DNA of 18,218 bases, taken from NCBI GenBank assembly GCA_035711845.1, contig DASTBU010000039.1:1-18218 (forward strand), in the 5' to 3' direction. The notes under the pieces were generated by a model that was not told the DNA's origin, did not search any database, and saw only the letters and a list, made by a program, of their open reading frames with translations. The position numbers and the translations under genes were made by a program. Source of the DNA: DASTBU01 sp035711845. GTDB taxonomy: Bacteria > Acidobacteriota > Vicinamibacteria > Vicinamibacterales > 2-12-FULL-66-21. This document shows, piece by piece, positions 1 to 8,400 of this stretch. The number at the start of each line of letters is the position of its first letter. Positions within the stretch are counted from its first letter, which is position 1.

Positions 1-30
1 CGGACGTTGAGGGTCGGAGGACGGATTACG

Positions 31-107
31 TTCTGAAGTTCGAAGGCTGAAGTTCGAAGGCTGAAGTGACTTCAGCCTTCATCCTTCAGCCTTCAGCGTC
101 TCTGCTC
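31..107. repeat. Heptad repeat, CTTCAGC/GAAGGCT family, with a perfect 25-nt palindrome
   Basis: A 7-bp tandem repeat reads GAAGTTC, GAAGGCT, GAAGTTC, GAAGGCT and then switches strand to CTTCAGC, CTTCATC, CTTCAGC, CTTCAGC. The switch point is a perfect palindrome at 56-80: two 12-nt arms around a central G at 68. The same word family recurs at 15134-15188. The block lies just upstream of the FdhE-like gene, so the earliest possible start of that gene (GTG at 66) is inside repeat DNA. A hairpin in RNA is expected; whether it acts as a terminator of an upstream gene cannot be told because there is no T-tract. Confidence 0.85.
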
Positions 108-143
108 CGGTCGGCCCAGCGCACGTGTTGTAGAATCTCCCCC

Positions 144-983
144 GTGCGTGGACAGTCACCTCCTGCGGGACGAGCCGAGACCCGCGAGATCGCCGAGCTC
201 CGGCGGCTGAAACAAGAGCAACCCGACCTGGCCTCCGCCGCCGATCTTCAAGTTCAGCTGCTGCAGCTCCAGAAGCGCGTGCAGTCGCGGCTGGGGCTGC
301 CCTCCATCCGGCTCGAGCCCGACTACCTCAATTCGCTGCTGGCCTCGGGCCCCATTCTGCAGTTCGAGCATCTGTCACTGGACTGGGGTGACCTTCGGTT
401 CCTGCTGCGCGCCACGGCGTCGGCGATGCGCACGCACGACGCGATCGACGAGGAGGATTTCAGGCGGGCGGAAGCGCTCTCCCGGGACTCGTCGAGGCTT
501 CCCGAGCTGGTACGCACCTGGTACGAATCGGTGCAGCCGGGTGCACCCGGCCTCGAGGCGGACGCCGGGCTCGCGACGGTGTTTCAGCAGGCCATGCGGC
601 CTTTCCTGACCCGTGCGGCCGACGCCATCATGGCCCGCAGCGACTTTGCGGGGTGGTCCCGGGGGATCTGTCCCCTCTGCGGGGGCGAGCCGGACCTTGC
701 GGTGATCACGCCGGCCGCCGACCGGCTGCTGATCTGCGGCCGCTGCTCGGCGCGATGGCCGTTCGAGCCGCTGACGTGTCCGTTCTGCCTGAACGCGGAC
801 CGCAGCCGGATCACGTCCTTTGCGAGCCGCGACGGCCGCTATCGGCTGTACGCATGCGACGTCTGCGAGCGCTATCTGAAGGCGTACGACGCACGCCAGG
901 CATCACGCCCGGTCATGCCAGTCGTGGACACGGTCGCCACGCTACCGCTGGACGCCGCGGCCATTCAACGGGGATACAAATAG
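144..983 (+). CDS. fdhE: FdhE-like formate dehydrogenase accessory protein
   Basis: In the FdhE family this cytoplasmic protein assists maturation of formate dehydrogenase and binds iron through paired CxxC motifs. Seen here: 279 residues with an alpha-helical N-terminal half and a C-terminal zinc-ribbon or rubredoxin-like part with four CxxC motifs at residues 176/179, 198/201, 212/215 and 238/241. The contexts CPLCGGEP, CGRCSARWPF, CPFCLN and CDVCERYLKAYD are typical of the family, as is the D-x-V-A-T-L-P-L segment near the C-terminus. A longer ORF opens with GTG at 66, but its first 26 codons read through heptad repeat DNA, so GTG 144 is preferred; the true start is uncertain. The stop TAG (981-983) is the first three bases of the palindromic repeat that follows. 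No formate dehydrogenase subunit is visible in the window; one may lie upstream. Confidence 0.82.
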   Translation: MRGQSPPAGRAETREIAELRRLKQEQPDLASAADLQVQLLQLQKRVQSRLGLPSIRLEPDYLNSLLASGPILQFEHLSLDWGDLRFLLRATASAMRTHDAIDEEDFRRAEALSRDSSRLPELVRTWYESVQPGAPGLEADAGLATVFQQAMRPFLTRAADAIMARSDFAGWSRGICPLCGGEPDLAVITPAADRLLICGRCSARWPFEPLTCPFCLNADRSRITSFASRDGRYRLYACDVCERYLKAYDARQASRPVMPVVDTVATLPLDAAAIQRGYK

Positions 984-1355
984 GTCCCTGAGTCCCTCGG
1001 TCCCTAGTCCTCAGGTCCCTGAGTCCCTCGGGTCCCTGGTCCTCGGTCCCTGGTCCTCAGGTCCCTGAGTCCTTGGTCCTCAGGTCCCTAGTCTCAGGTC
1101 GCTTGATCCGGGTCCATCGGTCCTCAGTCCGCGGTCCTGACCGTCGAAAACCGCGGCGCTCTCCTGGGGACTGACCGCAGCTGGGACGTAGTGGTTAGTG
1201 GCTGAGGACGCAGGGGCTGAGGATCGGGGGACGAAGACCAGGGACTGAGGACCAAGGGGACGGAGGACCAGGGACCGAGACCAGGGACCGAAGGACCAGG
1301 GACCCGAGGGACTAAGGGACCTGAGGACCAGGGACCCGAGGGACTCAGGGACCTA
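981..1355. repeat. About 375-bp imperfect palindrome of GTCCCTG-type 7-8 bp units
   Basis: This gap between two convergent genes is filled almost entirely by repeats. The left half is built of GGTCCCT, GAGTCCC and AGTCCTC words spaced 7-8 bp, and the right half is the reverse complement (AGGGACC, GAGGACC). The outer 20 nt are identical on the two strands: 981-1000 equals the reverse complement of 1336-1355, TAGGTCCCTGAGTCCCTCGG, so the TAG stops of both flanking genes are part of the arms. The less regular centre is about 1140-1200. A transcript from either side would fold into a very long hairpin. No ORF in the gap looks real. Confidence 0.9.
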
Positions 1356-2405
1356 CTGGTCTTTCGCGAAGAGGTCCGTGGCCTTCTGCGAGAGCCAGTT
1401 GAAGAGGTGCCGGGTCTCCCAGAAGCGCCCCTGGTTCGAGGTGGCGCCCAGCACCACGACGGCGACCTGTTGATTGCTCTGCGGCAGGCGCAACATCGTG
1501 GCGAGGCAGTAGCCGGCCTTCGAGATGAAGCCGGTCTTGCCGCCCATCACATCCACCTCGCCGCCCAGGAGCAGGCGATTGGTGTTGTGAATGGAGATGG
1601 TGCGGCGGCTCGTTGTGACCTTGTATTCGGCCGTCCGCATGATCGGCGCGATGCGGTCGTCAGCGGAGGCGAAGGAAATGAGCCGGGAGAGGTCGTAAGC
1701 CGACGAGATATTTGCGGGATTCAAGCCGGACGGGTCGGTGAAGCTGGTGCTTTCGAGCCCGAGCTCCAGGGCCTTTTCGTTCATCCGCTCGACGAAGGCG
1801 GCCGTGCCGCCGTGGGACACGCGCGCCAGGGCCCGGGCGGCGGCGTTGTCAGAGGCGATCAGCGCCAGATGCAGCAGATTCCCCAGCGTGATTCGCTCGT
1901 TCGCGCGCAGGTACGTGGTCGAGGCGGCGTAGACGTCGCCGCGCTGAATCGTGATTTCCTGGGACAAGTCGGGACTGTCCTCGAGGAACACGAGTGCCGT
2001 CATCACCTTGGTGATGCTGGCGATGGAGCGCTTGTCCTGGGCGTTTTCCTGCCAGAGGACCTCGCCGGTTTCCGGATTGAAGATGATGGCCGCCGCAGCC
2101 CGGACGTCGGGGACCGTCGCCCCGGTTTCGTCCGTCTTGAAGCGCGGCGTCATCGCCTCCTGAAGCGCACGGAGCTGTCTCAGGCGGGCCTGTTCCCGCC
2201 GGCGTACGGCCGCACGGGCGCGGGCGAGCCGGGCCTTGCGGGCAGCCGAGGAGCTGCGCGAATATGTCGGCTTCTTGGCGGTCGTCGTTTTCTTGGGGGT
2301 CGTCTTGGTCTGGGGCTCCGCGGCGACAAGGGGCGGGCCAAAGACACACGTGGCCAGCAAGAGCGCGCAGACGCGAGCCACGTACAGAGCGCGGATCAGA
2401 CGCAC
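1353..2405 (-). CDS. D-alanyl-D-alanine carboxypeptidase, peptidase S11 (PBP5/DacF-like)
   Basis: This penicillin-binding protein should trim the terminal D-alanine from peptidoglycan stem peptides in the periplasm. With the GTG start at 2405 it has 350 residues. A signal peptide (hydrophobic run VCALLLATCVF, cleavage near LVAA-EP) is followed by a Lys/Arg/Thr-rich low-complexity linker of about 60 residues, then the S11 catalytic domain. The three active-site motifs are intact: SITK (130-133), SDN (185-187) and KTG (290-292). The C-terminus stops soon after the catalytic domain, so the PBP5 C-terminal beta domain and membrane anchor are missing. GTG 2405 is chosen because GGAGG lies 4 nt upstream and the signal peptide starts there; an in-frame ATG at 2441 would add 12 residues. 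The stop TAG belongs to the palindromic repeat shared with the FdhE-like gene. Confidence 0.92.
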   Translation of the reverse strand: MRLIRALYVARVCALLLATCVFGPPLVAAEPQTKTTPKKTTTAKKPTYSRSSSAARKARLARARAAVRRREQARLRQLRALQEAMTPRFKTDETGATVPDVRAAAAIIFNPETGEVLWQENAQDKRSIASITKVMTALVFLEDSPDLSQEITIQRGDVYAASTTYLRANERITLGNLLHLALIASDNAAARALARVSHGGTAAFVERMNEKALELGLESTSFTDPSGLNPANISSAYDLSRLISFASADDRIAPIMRTAEYKVTTSRRTISIHNTNRLLLGGEVDVMGGKTGFISKAGYCLATMLRLPQSNQQVAVVVLGATSNQGRFWETRHLFNWLSQKATDLFAKDQ

Positions 2406-2471
2406 AGGTCCTCCGTGACGACTCCGGCTGGCTGGGGACAACCTAGGTGGAGTGAGAAAACGACGCCGTTG

Positions 2472-2500
2472 ATGATATCAGTAAAGTCCATCGCCTGCAA
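2472..2500 (-). promoter_or_regulatory. Sigma-70-like promoter of the S11 carboxypeptidase gene
   Basis: On the minus strand TTGCAG (2500-2495), a 17-bp spacer and TATCAT (2477-2472) form a good housekeeping promoter. The leader would be about 60 nt. The remaining spacer up to 2728 holds no gene I can support and no clear plus-strand promoter for the divergent membrane protein gene. Confidence 0.5.
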
Positions 2501-2728
2501 CCACTTATGTAACTTGTCAGACGATTCTGCCGGCGACTCGGTCGGTCTGGTGGCCCTCCACGGGCTCCCGACCTCGGCCTTTCAAGAGAAGTACCAGCAC
2601 AGGCGGTGCGGAATTCCCTGGCCCGATCGCGTGCGGGCAGATTACCGAATCGTGATAGTCCTCCGTTTCGTCGGCCTTTTGTCTGCCGCGGGCCAGCACC
2701 CGCGGGATTCCGGGACACCGTCCACGAT

Positions 2729-3256
2729 ATGAATTCCGACCTCCGTCAAATCGAGTATGCAGCCATCCGCGCGACGATTCGCGAACGCGGAACGGCCCGT
2801 CTGGTGCTCGCCCCCCTGATCTTCATCGCCTGGGGCGCCGGTGCGATCACCACCACCGCCGCGATCGGCATCGCGCTCGCCACGCTGGTGCCGCTGATGG
2901 TCCTGGCCGCCGGCTTCGAAGCCATCTTCGCGCTCCATACCAATGTCGAACGGATCGGCCGCTACCTGCAGGTCTATCACGAGGACGGTGAAGGCTGGGA
3001 GCACGTGGCGATGGACTTCGGCCGTCGGTTCCCGGGCGCCGGCCCGGATCCGCTCTACAGCCGGTTGTTCGTGATTGCGACGTCCATCAACTACCTGCCC
3101 GCCGCACTCGGCGGGACCCCTATCGAGGCGGGCATCCTCGCGGTGCTGCATTTCGGGCTCCTGCTGCGAATCCGGGTGGCCCGGCAGGCCGCCGCGGTCC
3201 AGCGCGCGGCGGATCTCGAGCGGTTCGCCAGCCTCAAGGCGAATCGGGGCTCGTAG
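2729..3256 (+). CDS. Uncharacterised membrane protein, 175 residues
   Basis: I do not recognise the family. The protein has a short soluble N-terminus (MNSDLRQIEYAAIRATIRE), then about 45 hydrophobic residues (about 22-67) that should form two adjacent membrane helices, then a polar segment with the distinctive run ERIGRYLQVYHED, and a further hydrophobic stretch near residues 125-155 before a charged C-terminus. ATG 2729 is preferred: the 41 upstream codons available in the longer ORF are Arg/Pro-rich and unlike a conserved protein. It is divergent from the S11 peptidase gene and convergent with the M20 peptidase gene. The last codons (Gly-Ser-stop) fall in the first GCTCGTA heptamer of the following repeat, so the present C-terminus may be shaped by the repeat. 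Confidence 0.7.
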   Translation: MNSDLRQIEYAAIRATIRERGTARLVLAPLIFIAWGAGAITTTAAIGIALATLVPLMVLAAGFEAIFALHTNVERIGRYLQVYHEDGEGWEHVAMDFGRRFPGAGPDPLYSRLFVIATSINYLPAALGGTPIEAGILAVLHFGLLLRIRVARQAAAVQRAADLERFASLKANRGS

Positions 3257-3338
3257 GTCGGGGCTCGTTGCTCGGGGCTCGTTGCTCGGGGGCTCGGGGC
3301 TCGTTGCTCGGGGCTCGGGGCTCGGGGCTCGTAGCCCG
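3249..3338. repeat. Heptad repeat, GCTCGTT/GCTCGGG family
   Basis: About a dozen 7-bp units alternate between GCTCGTT and GCTCGGG, starting and ending with GCTCGTA. It fills the gap between two convergent genes (stops at 3256 and 3351). Unlike the repeat at 981-1355 it runs in one orientation and does not form an obvious palindrome. The first unit supplies the TAG stop of the upstream membrane protein gene. Confidence 0.88.
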
Positions 3339-3350
3339 CAGCGCCGGGGG

Positions 3351-4613
3351 CTAGCGGGCGAGCGCGAGGGCCAGGAGCAGGGCGCGCGCGGTCCCCTGCC
3401 ACGAATCGGTCGTGTCGAACTGTTCGTCGAGCGAGTGCGACCCCTTCGAACTGCCGCCGCCATCGATGGTGACGGCCGGAATCCCCAGGCTGATCGGGAT
3501 GTTCGAGTCAGTTGAGCCCTCGTCCAGACGCACCGGCAAGCCGAGCGCCCGCGTGACCGACACCGCCGCAGCCACGATCCCGTCGGTGGCGGGGACCTGC
3601 CCGCCCGGCCGGTCGCCCACGATCTGCTTCTCCACCCTGATTTCCTTCGGCCTTCCCCACCGCTCGTTTTCTTCAACCACCGCGAGATCCATCGCCTCGC
3701 GGACGGCGGCGTCGAGCGCGGTCAGGGCGGCCCGGTCCGCGGAGCGCAGATCGACCTCCATCCAGGCCTCGAACGGTATCGAATTCACCGAGGTGCCCCC
3801 GCCGATGCGGCCGACGTTGAACGTGGTGCGCGGCTGGCTTGGGACCTGAAGGTCGGAAATCTTCGCCGCCGCCCGGCCGAGCGCGTGGATGGGGTTCGCC
3901 AGGCCGAACGCACTGTAGCTGTGGCCCCCGGGCCCTTTGAACGTGAACCGGTAGCGCCGGCTGCCGACCGCCGTGTGCGTGATGCCCAGACCGGCGCCAT
4001 CCACCGACACGAAGCGGTCCACCCTGCCCTTCAGTTCCTGAGTGAAGAGGTGCTTGACCCCGCGCAGATCGCCCAGCCCCTCCTCGCCAACCGTGCCTGC
4101 GAACGTGATCGTGCCGGGCGTCCGAGTCCCGGCTTCGTTCAGCGCCCGGATCACGCCAACGAGAACGGCCAGCCCGCGACAGTCGTCGGAAATGCCCGGT
4201 CCCTTGATGATCGGCCCCACTCGGGTCGTCTGGACCTTGGTGCCCTCAGGAAACACGGTATCGAGGTGGGCCGTGAAGAGCAGGTGCGGCTGCGGCGCGG
4301 CGCCCGCCCGTTCGCCCAGGACGTTCCCGACCGAATCCGTGCGGACGTTGGTGAGCCCGAGGCCTTCGAATACCGTCTTCAACGCGGCCGCGCGGCGCTC
4401 CTCTTTGAAGGGGGGCGCCTCTATCTCGCAGAGCCGCATCTGTTCCTCGATGATCGCCGGTTCGTTCCTGCGGACGGCCTCCAGCGCCCGCGTGACTCCG
4501 GCATCGGCGAGCAGCCGCTCGCCAATCGTTTCCGGATGCTCCTGCACGGACACCAGGCCACCCGAAGCCATGGCAACAGCCAGCACGAACCCGCAGCCAA
4601 GCCTCCTCGTCAT
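3351..4613 (-). CDS. Exported M20-family metallopeptidase (PepT/CPG2-like)
   Basis: A di-zinc peptidase or amidohydrolase of the M20/M25/M40 group, 420 residues, with an N-terminal signal sequence (hydrophobic run GFVLAVAMASGGLV), so probably periplasmic. Metal and catalytic residues are in the expected order: AHLDTVF (H116, D118), ISDDCRG (D143 or D144 bridging), GEEGLGD (E177 catalytic, E178), VDGAG (D205) and GSHSLDE (H393). The lid or dimerisation domain sits between residues about 213 and 320 with the GGHSYSAFG motif. The layout is closest to tripeptide aminopeptidase-like members, but the substrate cannot be read from the sequence. ATG 4613 is supported by an AGGGAG sequence 5 nt upstream. 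It is transcribed alone, with repeat DNA on both sides. Confidence 0.9.
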   Translation of the reverse strand: MTRRLGCGFVLAVAMASGGLVSVQEHPETIGERLLADAGVTRALEAVRRNEPAIIEEQMRLCEIEAPPFKEERRAAALKTVFEGLGLTNVRTDSVGNVLGERAGAAPQPHLLFTAHLDTVFPEGTKVQTTRVGPIIKGPGISDDCRGLAVLVGVIRALNEAGTRTPGTITFAGTVGEEGLGDLRGVKHLFTQELKGRVDRFVSVDGAGLGITHTAVGSRRYRFTFKGPGGHSYSAFGLANPIHALGRAAAKISDLQVPSQPRTTFNVGRIGGGTSVNSIPFEAWMEVDLRSADRAALTALDAAVREAMDLAVVEENERWGRPKEIRVEKQIVGDRPGGQVPATDGIVAAAVSVTRALGLPVRLDEGSTDSNIPISLGIPAVTIDGGGSSKGSHSLDEQFDTTDSWQGTARALLLALALAR

Positions 4614-4667
4614 CCCTGCTCCCTTCGCACATCGCCCTCAACTGATCAGAGAATCGTTTCCACTCCT

Positions 4668-4714
4668 AGTTTCCAGTTCCCAGTTCCCAGTTTCCAGTTT
4701 CCAGTTTCCAGCTT
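4668..4714. repeat. Heptad repeat, AGTTYCC x6
   Basis: Six consecutive 7-bp units (AGTTTCC, AGTTCCC, AGTTCCC, AGTTTCC, AGTTTCC, AGTTTCC) run from 4668 to 4709 with a partial seventh. It is the cleanest tandem array in the window. The same word family recurs at 12802-12940, at and after the end of hemE. It lies upstream of the M20 peptidase start; between the repeat and the ECF-like promoter at 4832 I see no supportable gene. Confidence 0.92.
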
Positions 4715-4831
4715 CAGATCCAAATCCTTGGTGCGAGAGATTCAAGCTCCATGCAGAACAATGATCCCTCCGGAGGCAGACATCGGCCGGCGACGTTTTT
4801 GTCGTGCCGCGCAACGCGACGGCTGCGCGTC

Positions 4832-4860
4832 GGAAACTCTCAACATTTACGGGCGTCTAA
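4832..4860 (+). promoter_or_regulatory. ECF-sigma-type promoter (GGAAAC-N16-CGTCTAA)
   Basis: GGAAAC (4832-4837), a 16-bp spacer and CGTCTAA (4854-4860) match the GAAAC / CGTC pattern recognised by many ECF sigma factors. It points at the small exported-protein gene at 4945, giving a leader of about 78 nt. No ECF sigma gene is present in the window, so the regulator is unknown. Confidence 0.55.
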
Positions 4861-4944
4861 TCACGATGAGAGGAAGAAACGTCCGCGCCTTTCAGAGATT
4901 CACCGTCGGTACAGGATTTGCTCCGCGTCGGAACAGGTAAGAAC

Positions 4945-5148
4945 ATGATGAGTCTCGTTCGTCTCCTCGGCTTCACGACGTTGTCGTGCGGGTGTGTGAC
5001 CGGCCACTATCGCGAGGTCGCGACCAACCGCGAGATCACGTACGTCGAGGAGAAAGGCAGCTCCTGCGAGCATCACGGCCATCGCCGCAACCACACGCTG
5101 GTGCGGGCGCGGTTCGGGATGGCGGGAGTCACAGCCAGAGCATCGTAG
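4945..5148 (+). CDS. Small Cys/His-rich probable exported protein or lipoprotein, 67 residues
   Basis: I recognise no family. The reasons to call it a gene are its setting and composition. It has an ECF-like promoter upstream (4832-4860) and an intrinsic terminator 37 nt after the stop (5186-5232). The N-terminus MMSLVRLLGFTTLSCGC looks like a short signal or lipoprotein-type sequence, with cysteines at 15 and 17, though the lipobox is not canonical. The middle has a compact CEHHGHRRNH motif that could bind a metal ion. The start is the first of two consecutive ATG codons; the ribosome-binding site is weak (an AGG sequence about 8 nt upstream). Alternatives: a non-coding transcript, or a remnant of a longer gene. 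Confidence 0.5.
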   Translation: MMSLVRLLGFTTLSCGCVTGHYREVATNREITYVEEKGSSCEHHGHRRNHTLVRARFGMAGVTARAS

Positions 5149-5185
5149 CGGCGACGGCCGCACAGGTTCCCGCGACATGCGACGG

Positions 5186-5232
5186 GGGCCGGAGCGTTCT
5201 TCGCGCGAGCGAAGGACCTCCGGCCCTTTTTT
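5186..5232 (+). terminator. Rho-independent terminator
   Basis: GGGCCGGAG (5186-5194) pairs perfectly with CTCCGGCCC (5218-5226) and is followed by six T residues (5227-5232). It ends the transcription unit of the small gene at 4945-5148. Confidence 0.85.
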
Positions 5233-5249
5233 GTTGTGGACACACCGGC

Positions 5250-5342
5250 ATGGAGCTCGACGAACACTATCTGGATGTTGCGGTTGCCCGCACGAAGGCG
5301 CTCGTCGCACCTGCAGCCAAGAAAAAACCCGGCATCCGTTGA
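5250..5342 (+). pseudogene. Possible remnant of a DNA methyltransferase C-terminus
   Basis: A 30-codon ORF starting at ATG 5250 reads MELDEHYLDVAVART and then a Lys-rich tail. The G-[MIV]-E-L-D-x-x-Y-x-D-V-A-x-x-R pattern resembles the C-terminal end of DNA N6-adenine/N4-cytosine methyltransferases, where it follows the AdoMet-binding F-x-G motif. No catalytic domain is present upstream in any frame; the preceding DNA is the small gene and its terminator. The end overlaps the minus-strand terminator of the TonB receptor gene. It may be a decayed fragment or a chance match. Confidence 0.3.
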
Positions 5343-5356
5343 CCAGACGCCGGGTT
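5322..5356 (-). terminator. Rho-independent terminator of the TonB receptor gene
   Basis: On the minus strand AACCCGGC (5356-5349) pairs with GCCGGGTT (5333-5326), followed by a T-tract ending at 5322. It lies 85 nt beyond the stop of the TonB-dependent receptor gene. Confidence 0.8.
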
Positions 5357-5360
5357 CCCG

Positions 5361-5431
5361 CAACGCTCAACTTCCAACTTTCACTCCCGAACCAATCCGT
5401 CGGGCGTCGGGAGCCTGGAAGTCGGGCGTTG
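5361..5431. repeat. Degenerate heptad repeat, CAACTTC family, inverted
   Basis: The stretch divides into 7-bp words CAACGCT, CAACTTC, CAACTTT, then GGCGTCG, GGAGCCT, GGAAGTC, GGGCGTT. The outer 16 nt form an inverted repeat (5361-5376 with 5416-5431, 14 of 16 positions complementary). It sits between the receptor stop codon and its terminator. Confidence 0.65.
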
Positions 5432-5440
5432 TCCGTTTTC

Positions 5441-8400
5441 TCAGAAGCGGATGCGCCCGCCGAGCTGCATCTGCCAGCGGGACCGCAGATCGTCGCGAAG
5501 CATCAGCTCCTCCGCCGTTTGCAGCTGGCCATTGCGGAAGAGGCCGCTGAGATTGTAGATGGGCTGCCCGTTTGCCGCGAACGTCGGCCGGATCACCGTC
5601 AACTGATTGAAGTTCGCCCACTCGACCAGCCCATTGCCGCTCCCGAAGAGATTGATGACGTTCAACACGTCCCAGGTGATTTCCGCCTTGACGCGGTTGA
5701 AGGGCAGGCCGACGTTCACCCGGAAGTCGAACGTGTTCATCCACGGGCTGCGACAGGCATTTCGCTCGTGAATACGGCCCGTGAACTCCGACAGACAGTC
5801 CTCGCTCGCGATGAACTGCTGGAAATCCGCGAACGTGCCGTTGGTGAACTGCACCTCGTCGGCGCCGGCCGGGATGTAGACCAGGTCGTTGAACCCGCGC
5901 AGGTCGCCGTTGTAATCGAGGTTGTAGGACAGCGAATACGGGCGGCCGGACTGCCCGCTGTAGAAAGCCGAGGCCGTTGCCGAGAAGTTGCCGCCGAGCG
6001 GGATCTCGTATCCGCCGGAAAGGGTGATGCGGTGGCCGGGATCGAAGTTCGAGCGGGAGAGCGGCGGGTTGTTCGGATCGCCCGGGACGTACACGTTGCC
6101 CCAGTTCGACGCGGCCTGCGACGAGGTCCCGTCCATGATGGAGTTGGACCGCCCGTAGAGGTATGACGCGTTGGCGAAGAACCGGTCCCTCAGCGGTCGA
6201 TCCACTTTGAAGACGATGCTCCAGGAGTCGCCCTCGTCGGTGTTGGTCAGGAAGATGACGTCGCTCAGCGTCGGGACCAGGTTTCGCTGGAAGATCGGAC
6301 GCCCATCCGGCCTCGTCCCCGTCTGTCGCAGGTTCAGGTTCTGGTACTTGATGTCGTTGACGTTGTGCGAGTACAGGAACTCGACAGTGCCGGTGAGCCC
6401 GGCCATGCCGAGGTTCCGATCGTAGCCGAGGTTCGTCCGGATGAGCGACGGGTACTTGTAGTCGGGATCGATCAGGTCGATCTCGTTGGTCGCGGCGTTG
6501 CCGATGTTGGTCGGCTGCGCGTCGGGATCGGGCGAGAACAGAATGCGGTTGTTGGCGTTGAACCCCAGGCTGATCCGCCGGAACTCGATGCCCGTGTTGC
6601 CGAACTGGTTCGACAGCCACACGTAAGGCGTGCGGCCCGAAAAGAGGCCGAAGCCGCCGCGGATCTGCTCGTCGTTGCCCGAGCCAATCGCGTAGTTGAA
6701 CCCGATTCGGGGCGACCACAGCACGCCGCTCGGCACTTCGTCGGTCCGATAGCCGAACGCCGCCTCGGAGGCCGGGTTCGCCGTCGGCTTGTCGGGGAAC
6801 GTCGGAATATCGGCGCGGACACCGAACGTGAGCGTCAACGCCGAGACGGGCCGCCACTGATCGCCGGCGTAGAAGCCGTACTGCCGCACGCGGAATTCGG
6901 CCGGCTGTTTCGGGTTGCCGGTCAGCGAGAAGCTGTAATCGAACGACTGCGCGAGCCCCTGCTCGAACAAATCGAGGCTGTTGAACGTGTAGTTGCCGAA
7001 ATTGTCCCTGATGAAGAGGTTGCGGAAGTCGAAGAACTCGTTGTGGGTGCCGATGGTCAGCGTGTGATTGCCGCGCAGCCACGTGAGGTCGTTGTTGATC
7101 TCGACGACGTCCTGATCGAGCTCGTTGGCCGTCGAGAAATTCTCGCGGCCCGCGCGGACGGAGCCGGAGCTGAGGTTGACCCGCACGAACGGGAACGGCC
7201 GCTCTTCGAACGGCTGCGCGCCGCGTCGATCCCGCACGCGCGTGTAAGTGAACCGGAACTCGTTCACCGCCGTCCCGAACGTGCTGTTCAGCTGCGTGAC
7301 GAACGAGTTGGTCTTGTTGGCGATCCGGTAGAAGTTGTCCGGCATGAAGTAGGTCTGCAGATCCGGACGCCCGATGTCGTTGAGCGCGTCGAGGTAGTTG
7401 TGGCGCGCCGTCAGCCGATGCTGCACGGTCAGGTTGACATCCCCCCGCACGAAAATCTTGTCGCTGTCCACCGTCCGGATGAACTCCTCGGTGCCGCCGG
7501 GGTCGTAGCCGTACTGCGTACGGAGGATGTTCAGAAACCGGTCGATCTCGTCGGTCCGGCCGAACTGCTGGCCGCTGCCGCTCACGGACACGCCGGAGGG
7601 GTTGTCGCGCCGGCTCCAGTCCACGTTGCCGAAGAAGAACGCGCGGTCGCGCACGACGCGTCCGCCGAGGCTCGCACCGAACTGCTGGTCCTTGAACTGA
7701 CCGACCTTCGTGCCGGTGGGGCTCTCGCCAACCCAGTCCTGGTTCCGTCCGAAGAAATAGCCGGTCCCATGGAGATCGTTGGTGCCGCTCTTCGTGATCG
7801 CGTTGATGCCGCCGCCGGAGAAGCCGCCCTGCCGGACGTCGTACGGCGAGACCAGCAGCTGCAGCTCCTGAATCGCGTCAAGACTGATCGGCTGCGTCTC
7901 GGTCTGGCCACCGGGGGTCCCCGACGCCGCGAGCCCGAACACGTCGTTGTAGACTGCTCCGTCGATCTGCACGTTGTTGTAGCGGTTGTTGCGGCCCGCC
8001 ACCGAGACGGCGAGCGGCTCGTCGTTGAGGCCCGTGGGGTTGAAGTAAGGCGACGTTCGCGCGATGTCGAGGAGGTTGCGCGAAATGGTCGGCAGGTTTT
8101 CAACGGCGGCCTGCGAGACGTTGTCGGCCGTGCCCGCCCGCGAGCTGTCGATGATGGAGACGGCCGCCATGACGTCCACCGTCTCCGCGATGGTTTCGAG
8201 CGACATCCGGAAATCGACCGTGCGCTGCTCGCCCAGCGTGACCGGCACGTTCAGCCGCTCTTCCTTCCTGAAGCCGCTCATCGTGGCGCTGACCGTGTAG
8301 GGGCCAACCCGCAGGTTGAGGATGTTGTAGCGTCCATCTCCGCCGGTGACCGCTTCGTAGGTCGTGTTGGTCGGCGTGTGAACGGCGCTGATCGTGGCGC

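Noticed and set aside
66..143. N-terminal extension of the FdhE-like protein
   Set aside because: The codons fall in heptad repeat DNA and give a non-family sequence; GTG 144 is a more likely start, though not proven.
981..1355. CRISPR array
   Set aside because: The repeat units are 7-8 bp with no spacers of constant length, and the block is palindromic as a whole. No cas gene is present.
1407..2732. 441-codon plus-strand ORF opposite the S11 carboxypeptidase
   Set aside because: The catalytic motifs and signal peptide are on the minus strand; the plus frame is low-complexity Gly/Arg sequence without any family signature.
4751..4948. 65-codon plus-strand ORF upstream of the small exported protein
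   Set aside because: It spans the ECF-like promoter, lacks a ribosome-binding site and has a Arg/Ser/His composition typical of random GC-rich reading.
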